From Thermoplasmata archaeon (GTDB lineage Archaea > Thermoplasmatota > Thermoplasmata > Thermoplasmatales > Thermoplasmataceae): a stretch of 64,000 bases of DNA. The notes beneath the pieces are model-generated. The model was not told the DNA's origin, did not search any database, and saw only the letters and a program-made list of their open reading frames with translations. The position numbers and the translations under genes were made by a program. Below, in pieces: positions 18,183 through 27,464 of this stretch. Where the stretch lies: contig JAJZXB010000004.1 of NCBI GenBank assembly GCA_021846395.1, positions 1 to 64,000 of the forward strand, written 5' to 3'. Within the stretch, counting starts at the first letter, position 1, and the number at the start of each line of letters is the position of its first letter.

Positions 18183-18538
18183 ATGTATGAATTTGCATTT
18201 AACTCGGCAGGCAAAAGTAAAGGAAAACCATGTGGTGAAAAAAGTGTGACCTGCGTGGATAAGAGCAATGTTTTGAAAACATTCTTCTTTTTCAGAAAAG
18301 TATTCACTGAGATTTCAAAAAACTATGTGGATATAAGAGCAAAATACATGTTTGGTGATCTGTTGTCCGATCTTGGTGCTGCTCCCGTTGGCGGTCTTGG
18401 AATAGCTCCAGGTGCAAATCTATCAGACAGCCATGGAATGTTTGGCCTGTTCATGGATCGGCTCCCGACATAGCTGGCAGGAGAATGTCTACCGGAGATC
18501 TTGGCGGAAAATTAAATACCAGAGAATTCACCGATTAG
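18183..18538 (+). pseudogene. Decayed isocitrate / 3-isopropylmalate dehydrogenase
   Basis: Fragments of the beta-decarboxylating dehydrogenase family are clear: VTCVDKSNVLKTF (the conserved K-x-N-V-x-K segment), YMFGDLLSDLGAA, and GGLGIAPGANLSDSHGMF. After a frameshift near 18440 another frame reads PVHGSAPDIAGR and ends at TAG 18536-18538. About 25 residues are missing between the second and third blocks, and the N-terminal half and C-terminus are gone. The gene is dead. Confidence 0.75.
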
Positions 18539-18685
18539 GTACTAAAAACACTTTAAATTTATTCCATGGAAAAAATTAACACCCTGATACAACTATTGCA
18601 TTCCTGCGGTGGATGAATTATTGGTTAAGGAATTCTTATAAATACATTTCCCAAAAAATTAAATATACTTTTTTATTATTCAAAT

Positions 18686-19090
18686 ATGGATAATTTTGAT
18701 AAACCTACATCAGATAGGCTGGAGAGGCCTTTTGGCGTGTTGATTATAGGTATCGTGAACATTATACTGTCATTAATTTTTATTCTTGTTATACTGGCAT
18801 TTCCTTCAACTCAGACCACTACAGTCGTGTCAAATGGACAAATTGTTTCACATGTGACCAGACATTTAATACCGGAATATATAGTCCTTATTATGATGAT
18901 TATAATGGTATTCCCATTATTATTTTCAATATTATTTTTGCTAGGATATGAGTTCGCACGAATACTTATGATGGTTGGTGCAATCATCGAAATATTCACA
19001 ATAGTGTTGATACCTCTGGCAATAATTATCCTGTGGTATTTGTCGAGACCGAATGTGAAGGCATATTTCCAGCAGCCAAAGCATTTATAA
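18686..19090 (+). CDS. Small membrane protein of unknown function
   Basis: 134 aa with three hydrophobic helices (about residues 17-38, 66-87 and 93-117) and a charged N-terminus. The loop between helices 1 and 2 is Thr/Val-rich and would lie outside. I recognise no family. Codon use matches its neighbours. A TATA-like tract lies about 25 nt before the ATG. The gene ends 9 bp from the convergent acyl-CoA ligase gene. Confidence 0.6.
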   Translation: MDNFDKPTSDRLERPFGVLIIGIVNIILSLIFILVILAFPSTQTTTVVSNGQIVSHVTRHLIPEYIVLIMMIIMVFPLLFSILFLLGYEFARILMMVGAIIEIFTIVLIPLAIIILWYLSRPNVKAYFQQPKHL

Positions 19091-19098
19091 TTTTAAAT

Positions 19099-20643
19099 CT
19101 ATTTTTTCATAAAAAGTGATTTTAACTCTCTTTTGTTTATTTTTCCTGTTCCAGACAATGGAAAATTCTCTATGTTATATATTCTCTCTGGGAGCCACCA
19201 TTTGTTTAAGGTACCGTTATCAACAAGAGATTTTAGATAATTCATAAGCTCATCGTTGTTTATTCCCTCGTTTACTATTGCAACTGGCCTTTCACCCCAT
19301 TTCTCATCCTCAATTCCTACAACCGCACATAGATTTACACCCGTAAAACTAGATATTATGCTTTCCAATACTGCAGATGGTATCCATTCGCCTCCACTTT
19401 TAATAAGATCCTTTTCCCTATCCATCACAGTGAGCCTACCATCACTGTTCATCATTCCTATGTCCCCTGTGTAAAACCATCCATTTTTATAGTTTTCACG
19501 ATCATATAAATAATATTTATCGGGTAGCCATGGAGCACTGAAATATATTTTGCCATAATCTGAATTTTCCAACTTTTCAATTTTTACACTTGCAAATGGA
19601 GCTAATGTAACCGAAGTTCTGAGCTTTTCTTCAATATCTTCCAGTGAAAGATTTGATTCTGAACTATTTATCCTCCCAATGCCGGCTATTAGACCATCAG
19701 AAAAACCATAAATTGAGGCAAATTCCATGTTCAATTTAAGGATCTGATTTTTCAGTTTTTCAGATATTGAAGACCCTCCAAGAAGTATTTTCAAACCAGA
19801 CAATTCATTATTTTTTTGGTATGCCATTAAAAAATTTACCATTGTTGGAACTGCATTGATCCACGTCACATCGTTATTTTTAATTGTATTTAGGGCATCT
19901 GAAGGTACGAATTTTCCGTCCAGAACGAGATTAAACCCTATCAATTGAGGTATGTAAACCATGCCCCATCCAAAAATATGGTACATTGGTATAATTGCCA
20001 TTGCATTATCATTGCTTGTTAGTTTGGCAGGGCCTTCATACGTTGATAATAACGATGATATCGCCCATATTGCTTCAATGACCTGTTTATGTGTATATAA
20101 TATCATTTTGGGATCGCCAGTTGTTCCAGAGGTCAAAACGATCTGGGCGGGTTGATTCTCAGTTAAATAATCATAATTTATGGTTTCAATATTTTTATTA
20201 AAGTTCTCATATGACCATTTGCCATCTATGATTATATAATCTCTTCCTCGAATGATTTCTGATAACGTGGGAAACAGGATCTGATTTATAAATATCAAGT
20301 CTGGATCAATTTTATCTATAATTTTCTTTATATCCTTTGGTGATAGCATTATGTTCATGGAATTTATAATTGCTCCTGACATGGGAACTGCATTTTGCAG
20401 AATATAATGGTCAAGGGTGTTAAAATCCATTACCGTAACTATTGAATCCTTTCCTATGTCTTTTTTATTCAAAAACCTCACAGTACCATTAATAATTTTA
20501 TAGGCTTCTGAATAATCAATTTTTATATCCTTATATGTTATTTTTCCAGCACCATCGGATAAATAATGTGACCATATTTTATCTACTGTCAAACTCAAAT
20601 TATAAAACCCCCCTGTTTTTATACAACATAAAATATAAATCAT
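19099..20643 (-). CDS. AMP-forming acyl-CoA synthetase / ligase
   Basis: Adenylate-forming enzyme that activates a carboxylic acid with ATP and joins it to CoA. Visible are the phosphate loop LTSGTTGDPKMI, the YHIFGWG block, the hinge region YTGDIGMMNSDGRLTVMDREKDLIKSGGEW, and the catalytic lysine in GTGKINKREL. Fatty or other medium-chain acids are the usual substrates; the exact one cannot be told. The annotated ATG gives a Cys-rich start (MIYILCC). A TTG at 20596-20598, with a G-rich tract upstream, may be the true start. It is divergent from the debranching-like gene, with a gap of only 33 bp. Confidence 0.82.
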   Translation of the reverse strand: MIYILCCIKTGGFYNLSLTVDKIWSHYLSDGAGKITYKDIKIDYSEAYKIINGTVRFLNKKDIGKDSIVTVMDFNTLDHYILQNAVPMSGAIINSMNIMLSPKDIKKIIDKIDPDLIFINQILFPTLSEIIRGRDYIIIDGKWSYENFNKNIETINYDYLTENQPAQIVLTSGTTGDPKMILYTHKQVIEAIWAISSLLSTYEGPAKLTSNDNAMAIIPMYHIFGWGMVYIPQLIGFNLVLDGKFVPSDALNTIKNNDVTWINAVPTMVNFLMAYQKNNELSGLKILLGGSSISEKLKNQILKLNMEFASIYGFSDGLIAGIGRINSSESNLSLEDIEEKLRTSVTLAPFASVKIEKLENSDYGKIYFSAPWLPDKYYLYDRENYKNGWFYTGDIGMMNSDGRLTVMDREKDLIKSGGEWIPSAVLESIISSFTGVNLCAVVGIEDEKWGERPVAIVNEGINNDELMNYLKSLVDNGTLNKWWLPERIYNIENFPLSGTGKINKRELKSLFMKK

Positions 20644-20676
20644 AATAAATATTTAAATTTAATTATCTGGCAATAT

Positions 20677-22695
20677 GTGCAACAATATTATTTAAGTACG
20701 AAATTCAAGGATTTATTGAACGAATACAAAAAAATAATATATCCCCTAAATAGATTAAGGTATATCATGATACAAAATTATATTTTAGACGAATTTAAGA
20801 ACAATAGAAAGTTGAAAGATATGGACAATTATGCAATTATGGATGCATGGGTAAGGGAATTCAATACTTCACTGGAAAGCAACAATTATTCATTGTTGGC
20901 GAATAGAATTGGGCATTTCATTGCTTTTCAAAACGGTGATATTCAATCAGAAAATTTCAGGAGAAACAGAACCGGTTTATGGTTTGGCTTAACGGGCTTG
21001 ATCCGTTATATAAAATTCTCCGTTGATGGCAAACCTTTAAAGGAAAACATACGCAAATACGTGAGAAAACCTGAATATATCTATAGGGAATTTGAAAATT
21101 TGGAAAGAATTGATTACATGCCATTAAATAAAAAAATCTTAAATATGGTATTCAATCCTGGAACAAAATTAAACCTTGATATTGAAATGAATTTAATTCA
21201 GTCAAAACCATGGCCTTCAGAGTTAAGCATATACCCGGAAATAAAAATAGAAAACAGCAGTATACATGTAAAGAGTGAGTTAATAAATTATTATATTTCA
21301 TTTTCAAATACAGAAGGTACAGATATAAATTACAGAAATGGCATTTTAAATATCTCCTTTGTCACGGACCATGCCTTTGAAATTCAAATATATGAAGAGA
21401 ATGAAATGGAAGAAGAAAATGACCTTGGCAATATCACATCATATTATGAGAATATTAATAATGTTTCAAAGCTTTCCAGCAGTTCATTTGAACTGGATAA
21501 GGCATTTTACTGGGCAAAACATGATCTGTCACAGTTCTATTTTGAATTAAATGATGATTTGAAGGGTTTTTATGCAGGATTTCCCTGTTTCTCATGGATA
21601 TTTGGAAGGGACAGTTGCTGGATATCCATAGCAACTTCCTATATTGGAATGTGGAGTGAAACAAAGAATAATCTCATAACACTTTTAAGGAACTCGATAA
21701 ATGGCCGAATACCCCATGAGCTAGCACTTACTGATTTCAAACAGAACTATGAAGTCAGTGGAATAGATGTGGATACAAAATATATGTCCATTGATAGTAC
21801 GCCAATGTGGGCTATTGCCAATAACACATATTCAAACATAAGTGACGATAGATCAATGAATGATAATTTGCCCAGTATGATGGAATTTATAAAGTCATGC
21901 GATATTGATGGGGATGGATTTATTGAAAATGATTTCTCAAGGGGCTTGATTGGCTGGCCGGAAACATGGGCAAAGGATAGAAATGGCAAATGCATTGAAA
22001 TAAATGCATGGCTCATGGAAATGGAAAGAATTATTTCTGGGAAAAATAAAATTGATAAGGATAAGATAGAAAAATTTATGAAATTATTTTATAGAGAAAA
22101 AGGTACATTTGTGGATTCCATATATGGTGGTTCATCCAGAATAATCAAAAGCCCATTACTCTGCATTCCGGGCATTTATTTCAAATCTGATAAAAATAAA
22201 AAAATTCTTAAGAACCTATTTCAGGATGACAGTATGACGCCCTGGGGTATTCGTTCCATGTCTATTAATGACCCGATGTATGATGGTAGCTATCACAAGG
22301 GCACGATATGGCCCCTTATGACTGGATGGTATGGACTGGCATGCTTTAATCATGATTTAATTGATGAGGGGCAATATTCAATTAATACCTTTATTAAAAA
22401 TGCTTTTTCAGCCAAAGATCCAGGCAGAATAAATGAGACTTATACCCCTGATGCCTATAATGAAAGTGGCCAGTTTGCTCAAGGATGGTCCATATCATTA
22501 TTCATACAGTTAATATTTGAGGGAATCTTAGGGTTTAGGGATGTGAATATTGAGAACATCAAAAAGTCTATTGGCGGTGCCCATAACAGAATAAATGGAA
22601 TGGTTGATTATATTGAAATCACCAATATGAAAATTGGTAAAACTTATGTTTCTGTTTATATAGATCGGGAAACAGAAAAAATAAAGATAGAATAA
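20677..22695 (+). CDS. Glycogen-debranching-enzyme-like glycoside hydrolase
   Basis: 672 aa. The C-terminal two-thirds is an alpha/alpha-barrel of the amylo-alpha-1,6-glucosidase type. Landmarks are WIFGRDSCW at residue about 309, IDSTPMW, DIDGDGF, GWPETW followed by INAWLME, and YHKGTIWPLMTGWY near residue 540. The N-terminal domain of about 270 residues is beta-rich. The enzyme probably removes glucose branches or hydrolyses glucan/oligosaccharide in the cytoplasm. It starts with GTG. It is convergent with a GH15 enzyme and close to a sugar importer, which supports a role in glucan or disaccharide use. Confidence 0.75.
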   Translation: MQQYYLSTKFKDLLNEYKKIIYPLNRLRYIMIQNYILDEFKNNRKLKDMDNYAIMDAWVREFNTSLESNNYSLLANRIGHFIAFQNGDIQSENFRRNRTGLWFGLTGLIRYIKFSVDGKPLKENIRKYVRKPEYIYREFENLERIDYMPLNKKILNMVFNPGTKLNLDIEMNLIQSKPWPSELSIYPEIKIENSSIHVKSELINYYISFSNTEGTDINYRNGILNISFVTDHAFEIQIYEENEMEEENDLGNITSYYENINNVSKLSSSSFELDKAFYWAKHDLSQFYFELNDDLKGFYAGFPCFSWIFGRDSCWISIATSYIGMWSETKNNLITLLRNSINGRIPHELALTDFKQNYEVSGIDVDTKYMSIDSTPMWAIANNTYSNISDDRSMNDNLPSMMEFIKSCDIDGDGFIENDFSRGLIGWPETWAKDRNGKCIEINAWLMEMERIISGKNKIDKDKIEKFMKLFYREKGTFVDSIYGGSSRIIKSPLLCIPGIYFKSDKNKKILKNLFQDDSMTPWGIRSMSINDPMYDGSYHKGTIWPLMTGWYGLACFNHDLIDEGQYSINTFIKNAFSAKDPGRINETYTPDAYNESGQFAQGWSISLFIQLIFEGILGFRDVNIENIKKSIGGAHNRINGMVDYIEITNMKIGKTYVSVYIDRETEKIKIE

Positions 22696-22721
22696 GGAAT
22701 AATTGCCCTAATTTAAAATAA

Positions 22722-22742
22722 CACACATCTTTTCAATGTGTG
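22722..22742. terminator. Bidirectional hairpin terminator
   Basis: CACACAT (22722-22728) and ATGTGTG (22736-22742) form a perfect 7-bp stem with a 7-nt loop, followed by a T-rich run. It lies between the 3' ends of the two convergent glycoside hydrolase genes and suits both strands. Confidence 0.5.
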
Positions 22743-22829
22743 AATTTTCTTTTATTATTTTCATAATTGAAGATATATCCTCAGATTTAATTTGGCATAA
22801 TAGGATAAGAAAAACATAAATAGGACGCT

Positions 22830-24680
22830 CTATCTTTTAGAAATATATTTTCCCATGGTATTGTTTTTTAAAGCCAAATTTAATTTTACAATTGTCTTTA
22901 AAATACCAAGATGTGTTAGCGCCTGAGGAAAATTCCCTATCATATCCTTTGTCTTTAAATCAATTTCCTCAGAAAATAACATCAAATGGTTTGATTTGGT
23001 TAGAATGGATTCCAGGACATTTTTTGCTTTACTTACTCTATTCATTGCAATTAAATCCTCTATATACCAGAACGACAGCATGAGAAAGGCATTATCCTCT
23101 CCTGTAAATCCATCATAATTATTGTATCTCTTAAATAAATAGTCATCTGTCATTAGGTCATGTTCTATTTTATCTATCGTACCTATTAATCGTTTATCAT
23201 CAATTGGTAAAAATTCCATTATGGGAATGCTTAACAGTGAGGCATCCACGCAATCAGCCCCATAATATTGAACAAATGAGTTAACATCCTTGTTAAATCC
23301 CTTTTCAAGTATATCATTCTTAATTTCATTTTCAATTTTTTTCCATTTTTTGTATGGAGCAGAATATCCAAGTGATTTTCCCATGGATATAGCCCTGTGG
23401 AATGCAAGCCATGAAGTAAGCTTTGAATAAACATAATGTCTTGGCTCTGTCCTGATTTCCCATATGCTTGAATCTGGGAGTTTCCATACTGATTCAAGCT
23501 TTTCAAGAACCTCCTCAATAAAATCCCAAAAATGAACGGTTATCATGCCACCAATTAAATTGAAATGGTAAATCATGTTTATTATTGAGCCATATTGATC
23601 AACCTGAAGTTGGGAAGAGGCTTTATTTCCAATTCGGACGGGACTGGAATTCATATATCCTGAATAATCAAGAATTTGCTCTTCGAGGGAATTTTTAGAA
23701 TTTATTTCGTATATTGTTTTAATTTCCTTATCCTTATGGATTTTTTCCATCAGATCATATAAAAATTGGGTAGCCTCATTTTTTAAACCAATCATAGAGA
23801 ATGCTTCAATAACATAGGCAGTATCCCTTATCCATGTAAAACGGTAATCCCAGTTTCTTTCACCACCAATGGATTCAGGGAGGCTTGATGTTGGAGCCGC
23901 AACCATCATACCTGTGGGTTCATAAAATAATCCCTTTAATATCAATGCAGACCTCAATACATATTTGTGATATATACCATGATAATTTATATTATTTGTC
24001 CATTTTTTCCAGTAATCTCTTGTCTCTTCAAGCCTCTCATATGATTTGTACTCCTTAATATCATTTAAATGGCTGATATCCGAGGAAATAACAATCCATT
24101 CAAAAACACCTTTGTTTAAAGGGATTTTATCATTATATATCATATTATCAGTTTTAATAAATTTGAAATTTGAGGATATACCAACGTTATTTTCTGTTCC
24201 GTGGAATATGTATCCAAATTTTTTATGTTCTATCGTTGGAATCTCTCTTCCAAAATTAAAATTTGGTTTAAATTCAATTTTAATTTGAATATCTTCCAAA
24301 GCTTCAATAAATCTATGTATTTCTGGATAATTTGCCTTTGAATACTCAGAAATTGGGAGAAAGTCAGTAATTCTCATTATAAGTTTATTTTTATTGTAAA
24401 ATTCAGTAATTAATATATTCGTGAATTCTTCATAATACTGATTCATTGTAACATTATCACACAGAGGTTTTACGGAAAAATATCCTCCTTTTTTTGAATC
24501 AAGAATAGAGTCAAAAACGGTCTTTGAATCAAAGTCTGGAAAACATGCCCAGTCCATAGTTCCATCCATACCAATCAATACTGCAGTTCTATTGTTAAAA
24601 ATTGCTCCGTGATTTGCGATCTTTATGTATTCATCCACTTTGAGATTTTGCTGATTTTCCAGTCCGTTAAAGATTGACAT
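22830..24680 (-). CDS. GH15 glucoamylase / trehalase
   Basis: 616 aa, the length of GH15 enzymes of Thermoplasmatales. The N-terminal beta domain starts with IANHGAIFNNRTAVLIGMDGTMDWACFPDFDS. The barrel carries PESIGGERNWDYRFTWIRDTAY (about residue 270-290) and GFTGEDNAFLMLSFW near the end, both family hallmarks. GH15 proteins of Thermoplasma have been reported as trehalases as well as glucoamylases, so substrate choice (trehalose or malto-oligosaccharide) is open. Divergent trehalose/maltose-type transporter genes follow. The start ATG is at 24678-24680. Confidence 0.85.
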   Translation of the reverse strand: MSIFNGLENQQNLKVDEYIKIANHGAIFNNRTAVLIGMDGTMDWACFPDFDSKTVFDSILDSKKGGYFSVKPLCDNVTMNQYYEEFTNILITEFYNKNKLIMRITDFLPISEYSKANYPEIHRFIEALEDIQIKIEFKPNFNFGREIPTIEHKKFGYIFHGTENNVGISSNFKFIKTDNMIYNDKIPLNKGVFEWIVISSDISHLNDIKEYKSYERLEETRDYWKKWTNNINYHGIYHKYVLRSALILKGLFYEPTGMMVAAPTSSLPESIGGERNWDYRFTWIRDTAYVIEAFSMIGLKNEATQFLYDLMEKIHKDKEIKTIYEINSKNSLEEQILDYSGYMNSSPVRIGNKASSQLQVDQYGSIINMIYHFNLIGGMITVHFWDFIEEVLEKLESVWKLPDSSIWEIRTEPRHYVYSKLTSWLAFHRAISMGKSLGYSAPYKKWKKIENEIKNDILEKGFNKDVNSFVQYYGADCVDASLLSIPIMEFLPIDDKRLIGTIDKIEHDLMTDDYLFKRYNNYDGFTGEDNAFLMLSFWYIEDLIAMNRVSKAKNVLESILTKSNHLMLFSEEIDLKTKDMIGNFPQALTHLGILKTIVKLNLALKNNTMGKYISKR

Positions 24681-25001
24681 TCATACTTAAGTTACAAGTA
24701 TAATATTAATATTTCTATAGGTAAAGTAGTATCTACGTTTCTTTAAAACAGCTTTTAAAAATTTACACTTCCCTATTTCCAAATTACATAAAAATCCTAT
24801 TATTGAAATGTTTTATTGAAGAGAAGTATTGTGTTAGGTAATTATTTAAAATATATAGACAACAAAACCATCTAAACTTTATACCGATTATAATAAAACA
24901 TAATGTTTGAATTTAAAACTTATAAATTTATAGAAAAATTGGTTATTAAAAAAAAATATATTTTTTTTATTTATAAAAAATAAAAATTATTTAATTAGTT
25001 A
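24681..25001. other. Non-coding stretch with A/T runs
   Basis: Between the GH15 start and the binding-protein stop. The left end holds the GH15 promoter region. The right end holds dense A and T runs. No open frame of note is present on either strand. Confidence 0.6.
24948..24984 (-). terminator. Oligo-T terminator of the sugar-binding protein gene
   Basis: Read on the minus strand, this stretch just past the stop at 25002 contains several runs of 5-9 T, the standard archaeal intrinsic termination signal. Confidence 0.5.
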
Positions 25002-26417
25002 TCAGTTCACCATTATGGGTTTATACATGCCTGCTTCGAAGTTATTTGCAACAGTTGTGTTATAATTTTTTACTAAATATCCATACATCTCTGAATTAAC
25101 AGCGTTCAACGTTGTGTGAATTGTTGTGTAATTCTGTGCATGGCCACTTACTATTATGGTTTCATATGCGCTGTCCATCAATGTTTGCCACTCACTTATC
25201 CACGATACAGGATCCCTAATGAAAACACCTCCCTTAAGTGCCTGTATAGATATATTTGTTATTGAATTATTTCCAGAACTGTTGTATTTCATTCCAAGAG
25301 CGGTAAGATTGACTGAACCTGGCCACTGGTAATCCATTACTGAATATTTGTTTGAAGCAAGACCCTTGTATGTTGCCCAGTATGATGTCTTGTATTCAGG
25401 GCTGAAGTATTTGCTTAAGTTATAAAGACAGTACATTCCCTGTATATCCCCTGTATTATTGAGCAATACTGGATTGCCGTTAAATTGTGTCAGCATCTGG
25501 TAAAGTTCTGTTGCTGTGCTTGCTCCACCATGTCCCTGTATATTTATCATTCCAACTCCATATTTCTTATCCAGGATCTTTGCATCTGCAAGCATCTGAT
25601 GGTATGTCTTAGGCAAACTTGTTATACCAGCATTCTTAAGAGCATTGTAATTTAGCCAGACAAGAGGTGTATTTATAATCTGGGTTATAAATGGAACATT
25701 CCCGCTAAATATTTTTGACTCGTAATGTGTAAGATTAACTATGGATGAGATGGTATTGCTAGGTGTAATTGTTGATATTGTTCCGTTAATGTTATTAAGA
25801 TATCCACCATATGATGCTCCTCCATATGCAAGTTCTCCAATATCAAGATTGTCTATGGTCATAACTATGGGTGTTGTTGTTTTAGCTGCTACATCTGCTT
25901 TAACGTGACTAACAATGCTAGTTGCGACTGTATTTGATGGGTTTATTTTGATATTTGGATACGCTTTTTCAAAATTGGATATTGCTGTTTTTGTAAAGGC
26001 AGTATAATCCGAAGGTGATATGCTTGTAAAGTAATCTATTGTTACGGTAGCATTCCCTTTATGATATATATTTGGAACAGCGTAGTTAGCTATGTTATGG
26101 CTGCTTATTGGTATGAAACCAGTTTTAGCACTGCATTGGAACTGTACCGGAGGCGATAACATGTATGCCATAAACTGTTCTTCCGCATATTTCTCTTGGG
26201 CTGTCAGTCCGTGTGTGTGTGCTACTGCAAGTACACAACCACCTAGAATATGATCTGAATTAAGGCCTGCTGGTCCTGGGTATGCTTTTAATTCAGGTTT
26301 TGCCGGTGGCTGGAGATTTGGTAGCTCCACATAAATTACTGTACTGATCACAATTACCACTGCAATCACTGCAATAATTTTTAGCAATTTTCCGTTGGTA
26401 GCGATTTTACTACTCAT
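25002..26417 (-). CDS. ABC sugar importer, extracellular binding protein with rearranged segment order
   Basis: 471 aa with a single N-terminal hydrophobic anchor (residues about 11-30) and a Pro-rich linker, so the protein is tethered outside the cell. The body is a SBP_bac_1-type solute-binding protein. The normal N-terminal part (VTIDYFTSISP...FEKAYPNIKIN) begins only at residue about 112. Residues about 45-105 hold AYPGPAGLNSDHILGGCVLA and later YMLSPPVQF...GFIPIS, which in relatives lies near the C-terminus. The C-terminal FIRDPVSWISEWQ segment is in place. The gene is divergent from its permease/ATPase operon, and the cargo is probably a malto- or trehalose-type sugar. Confidence 0.85.
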   Translation of the reverse strand: MSSKIATNGKLLKIIAVIAVVIVISTVIYVELPNLQPPAKPELKAYPGPAGLNSDHILGGCVLAVAHTHGLTAQEKYAEEQFMAYMLSPPVQFQCSAKTGFIPISSHNIANYAVPNIYHKGNATVTIDYFTSISPSDYTAFTKTAISNFEKAYPNIKINPSNTVATSIVSHVKADVAAKTTTPIVMTIDNLDIGELAYGGASYGGYLNNINGTISTITPSNTISSIVNLTHYESKIFSGNVPFITQIINTPLVWLNYNALKNAGITSLPKTYHQMLADAKILDKKYGVGMINIQGHGGASTATELYQMLTQFNGNPVLLNNTGDIQGMYCLYNLSKYFSPEYKTSYWATYKGLASNKYSVMDYQWPGSVNLTALGMKYNSSGNNSITNISIQALKGGVFIRDPVSWISEWQTLMDSAYETIIVSGHAQNYTTIHTTLNAVNSEMYGYLVKNYNTTVANNFEAGMYKPIMVN

Positions 26418-26434
26418 AAAATAAGTATGAGTAT

Positions 26435-26445
26435 GTTATATAAAT
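26435..26445 (-). promoter_or_regulatory. TATA box of the binding-protein gene
   Basis: On the minus strand ATTTATATAAC lies 18-28 nt before the ATG at 26417, correct for a leaderless archaeal promoter. Confidence 0.6.
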
Positions 26446-26480
26446 AATTTTTCTTTATGGCTAAAAAATAATACTAAATT

Positions 26481-26508
26481 ATGTAAAATTAATAAAATTA
26501 ATTTACAT
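26481..26508. promoter_or_regulatory. Inverted repeat in the divergent sugar-transport promoter region
   Basis: Left arm ATGTAAAATTAA (26481-26492), spacer TAAAA, right arm TTAATTTACAT (26498-26508). The arms match except for one extra A/T in the left arm. It is almost in the middle of the 201-bp gap and lies between the two TATA boxes, well placed to regulate both directions. Confidence 0.5.
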
Positions 26509-26586
26509 AAATCATTTAAATGTTTTTCGACAAAAATTAACCTCAATCTAATATTTTTTTTCGGATTTTAAGCACAATAAAAAGCT

Positions 26587-26594
26587 TTATATAT
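26587..26594 (+). promoter_or_regulatory. TATA box of the sugar permease operon
   Basis: TTTATATA centred about 29 nt before the ATG at 26619, consistent with a nearly leaderless transcript. Confidence 0.6.
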
Positions 26595-26618
26595 GGTATT
26601 TTTATAGGTGATTTCGTT

Positions 26619-27464
26619 ATGAAAGTCTTTAAAAATTACAGGAACTATAAATATATATTGTTCGTACTACCGGCCCTTCTATATGTATTTCTGCTTTCCT
26701 TTTTTCCTGCTGCATCTGTAGTCTATTTAAGCTTTAGTTCTAAAACAGGCTTCACATTAAGCAATTATAGAGGAATAGAGCAGGCCAATCTGGGTCTTGC
26801 AATAATAGATACACTTATTGTTAGCGTTGGTGCACTTTTTATTCAGTTGTTTTTTGCACTTTTGATAGCTAATATATTGATTAAATCCCTAAAGGGAAAT
26901 AAACTGTTTTCAACTATATTCATAATACCTTATGGCGTTTCCACAGTTGTTTCCGCCTTTATCTTTTCACTTATATTAAGTCCCATAGGTGGATTTGCCA
27001 ACTCAACCCTCGTATCCTTTGGATTAAGACCCGTTAACTGGTATTCATCGTCGTTATCAGAACTGGCAGTTGTTATGTTTTCAGATTTCTGGAAAAATAC
27101 CCCTATAGTTGCACTTATACTGTACGGAGGTTTATCAGGAATCCCTGAATCTTTAAATGAGGCAGCTAGCGTTGATGGAGCTAATTCATTCAGAAGATTC
27201 ATCCATATAACATTGCCAAATCTTGCCCCATATATAGCTATTGCATTGCTAATTAGAGGGGTTAGTGAGTTCAATATTTTTGCAATGCCTTTAGTGCTTA
27301 TAGGCTATTTTCCACCATTAATGAATACGCTTGTTTATGAGTTCTTTTCATCATCTGCAACAGAATCTTATTCCTATGCAGCTGCTACAATCTTGCTTGC
27401 AATAATTTTAGGATTTGCTATATTAATAATTAAAATCGGAGGTGTAAAAAAATATGAAGAATAA
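26619..27464 (+). CDS. ABC sugar permease, MalF-like
   Basis: 281-aa inner permease with six predicted helices. The first follows a short basic N-terminus. The conserved cytoplasmic EAA loop is present as LNEAASVDGANSFRRFIHITLPNLAP (about residues 182-207), which docks on the ATPase. It forms the importer with the MalG-like gene that starts 11 bp before its end (27454), the ATPase and the divergent binding protein. Substrate as for the binding protein, probably a disaccharide or oligosaccharide. Confidence 0.88.
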   Translation: MKVFKNYRNYKYILFVLPALLYVFLLSFFPAASVVYLSFSSKTGFTLSNYRGIEQANLGLAIIDTLIVSVGALFIQLFFALLIANILIKSLKGNKLFSTIFIIPYGVSTVVSAFIFSLILSPIGGFANSTLVSFGLRPVNWYSSSLSELAVVMFSDFWKNTPIVALILYGGLSGIPESLNEAASVDGANSFRRFIHITLPNLAPYIAIALLIRGVSEFNIFAMPLVLIGYFPPLMNTLVYEFFSSSATESYSYAAATILLAIILGFAILIIKIGGVKKYEE

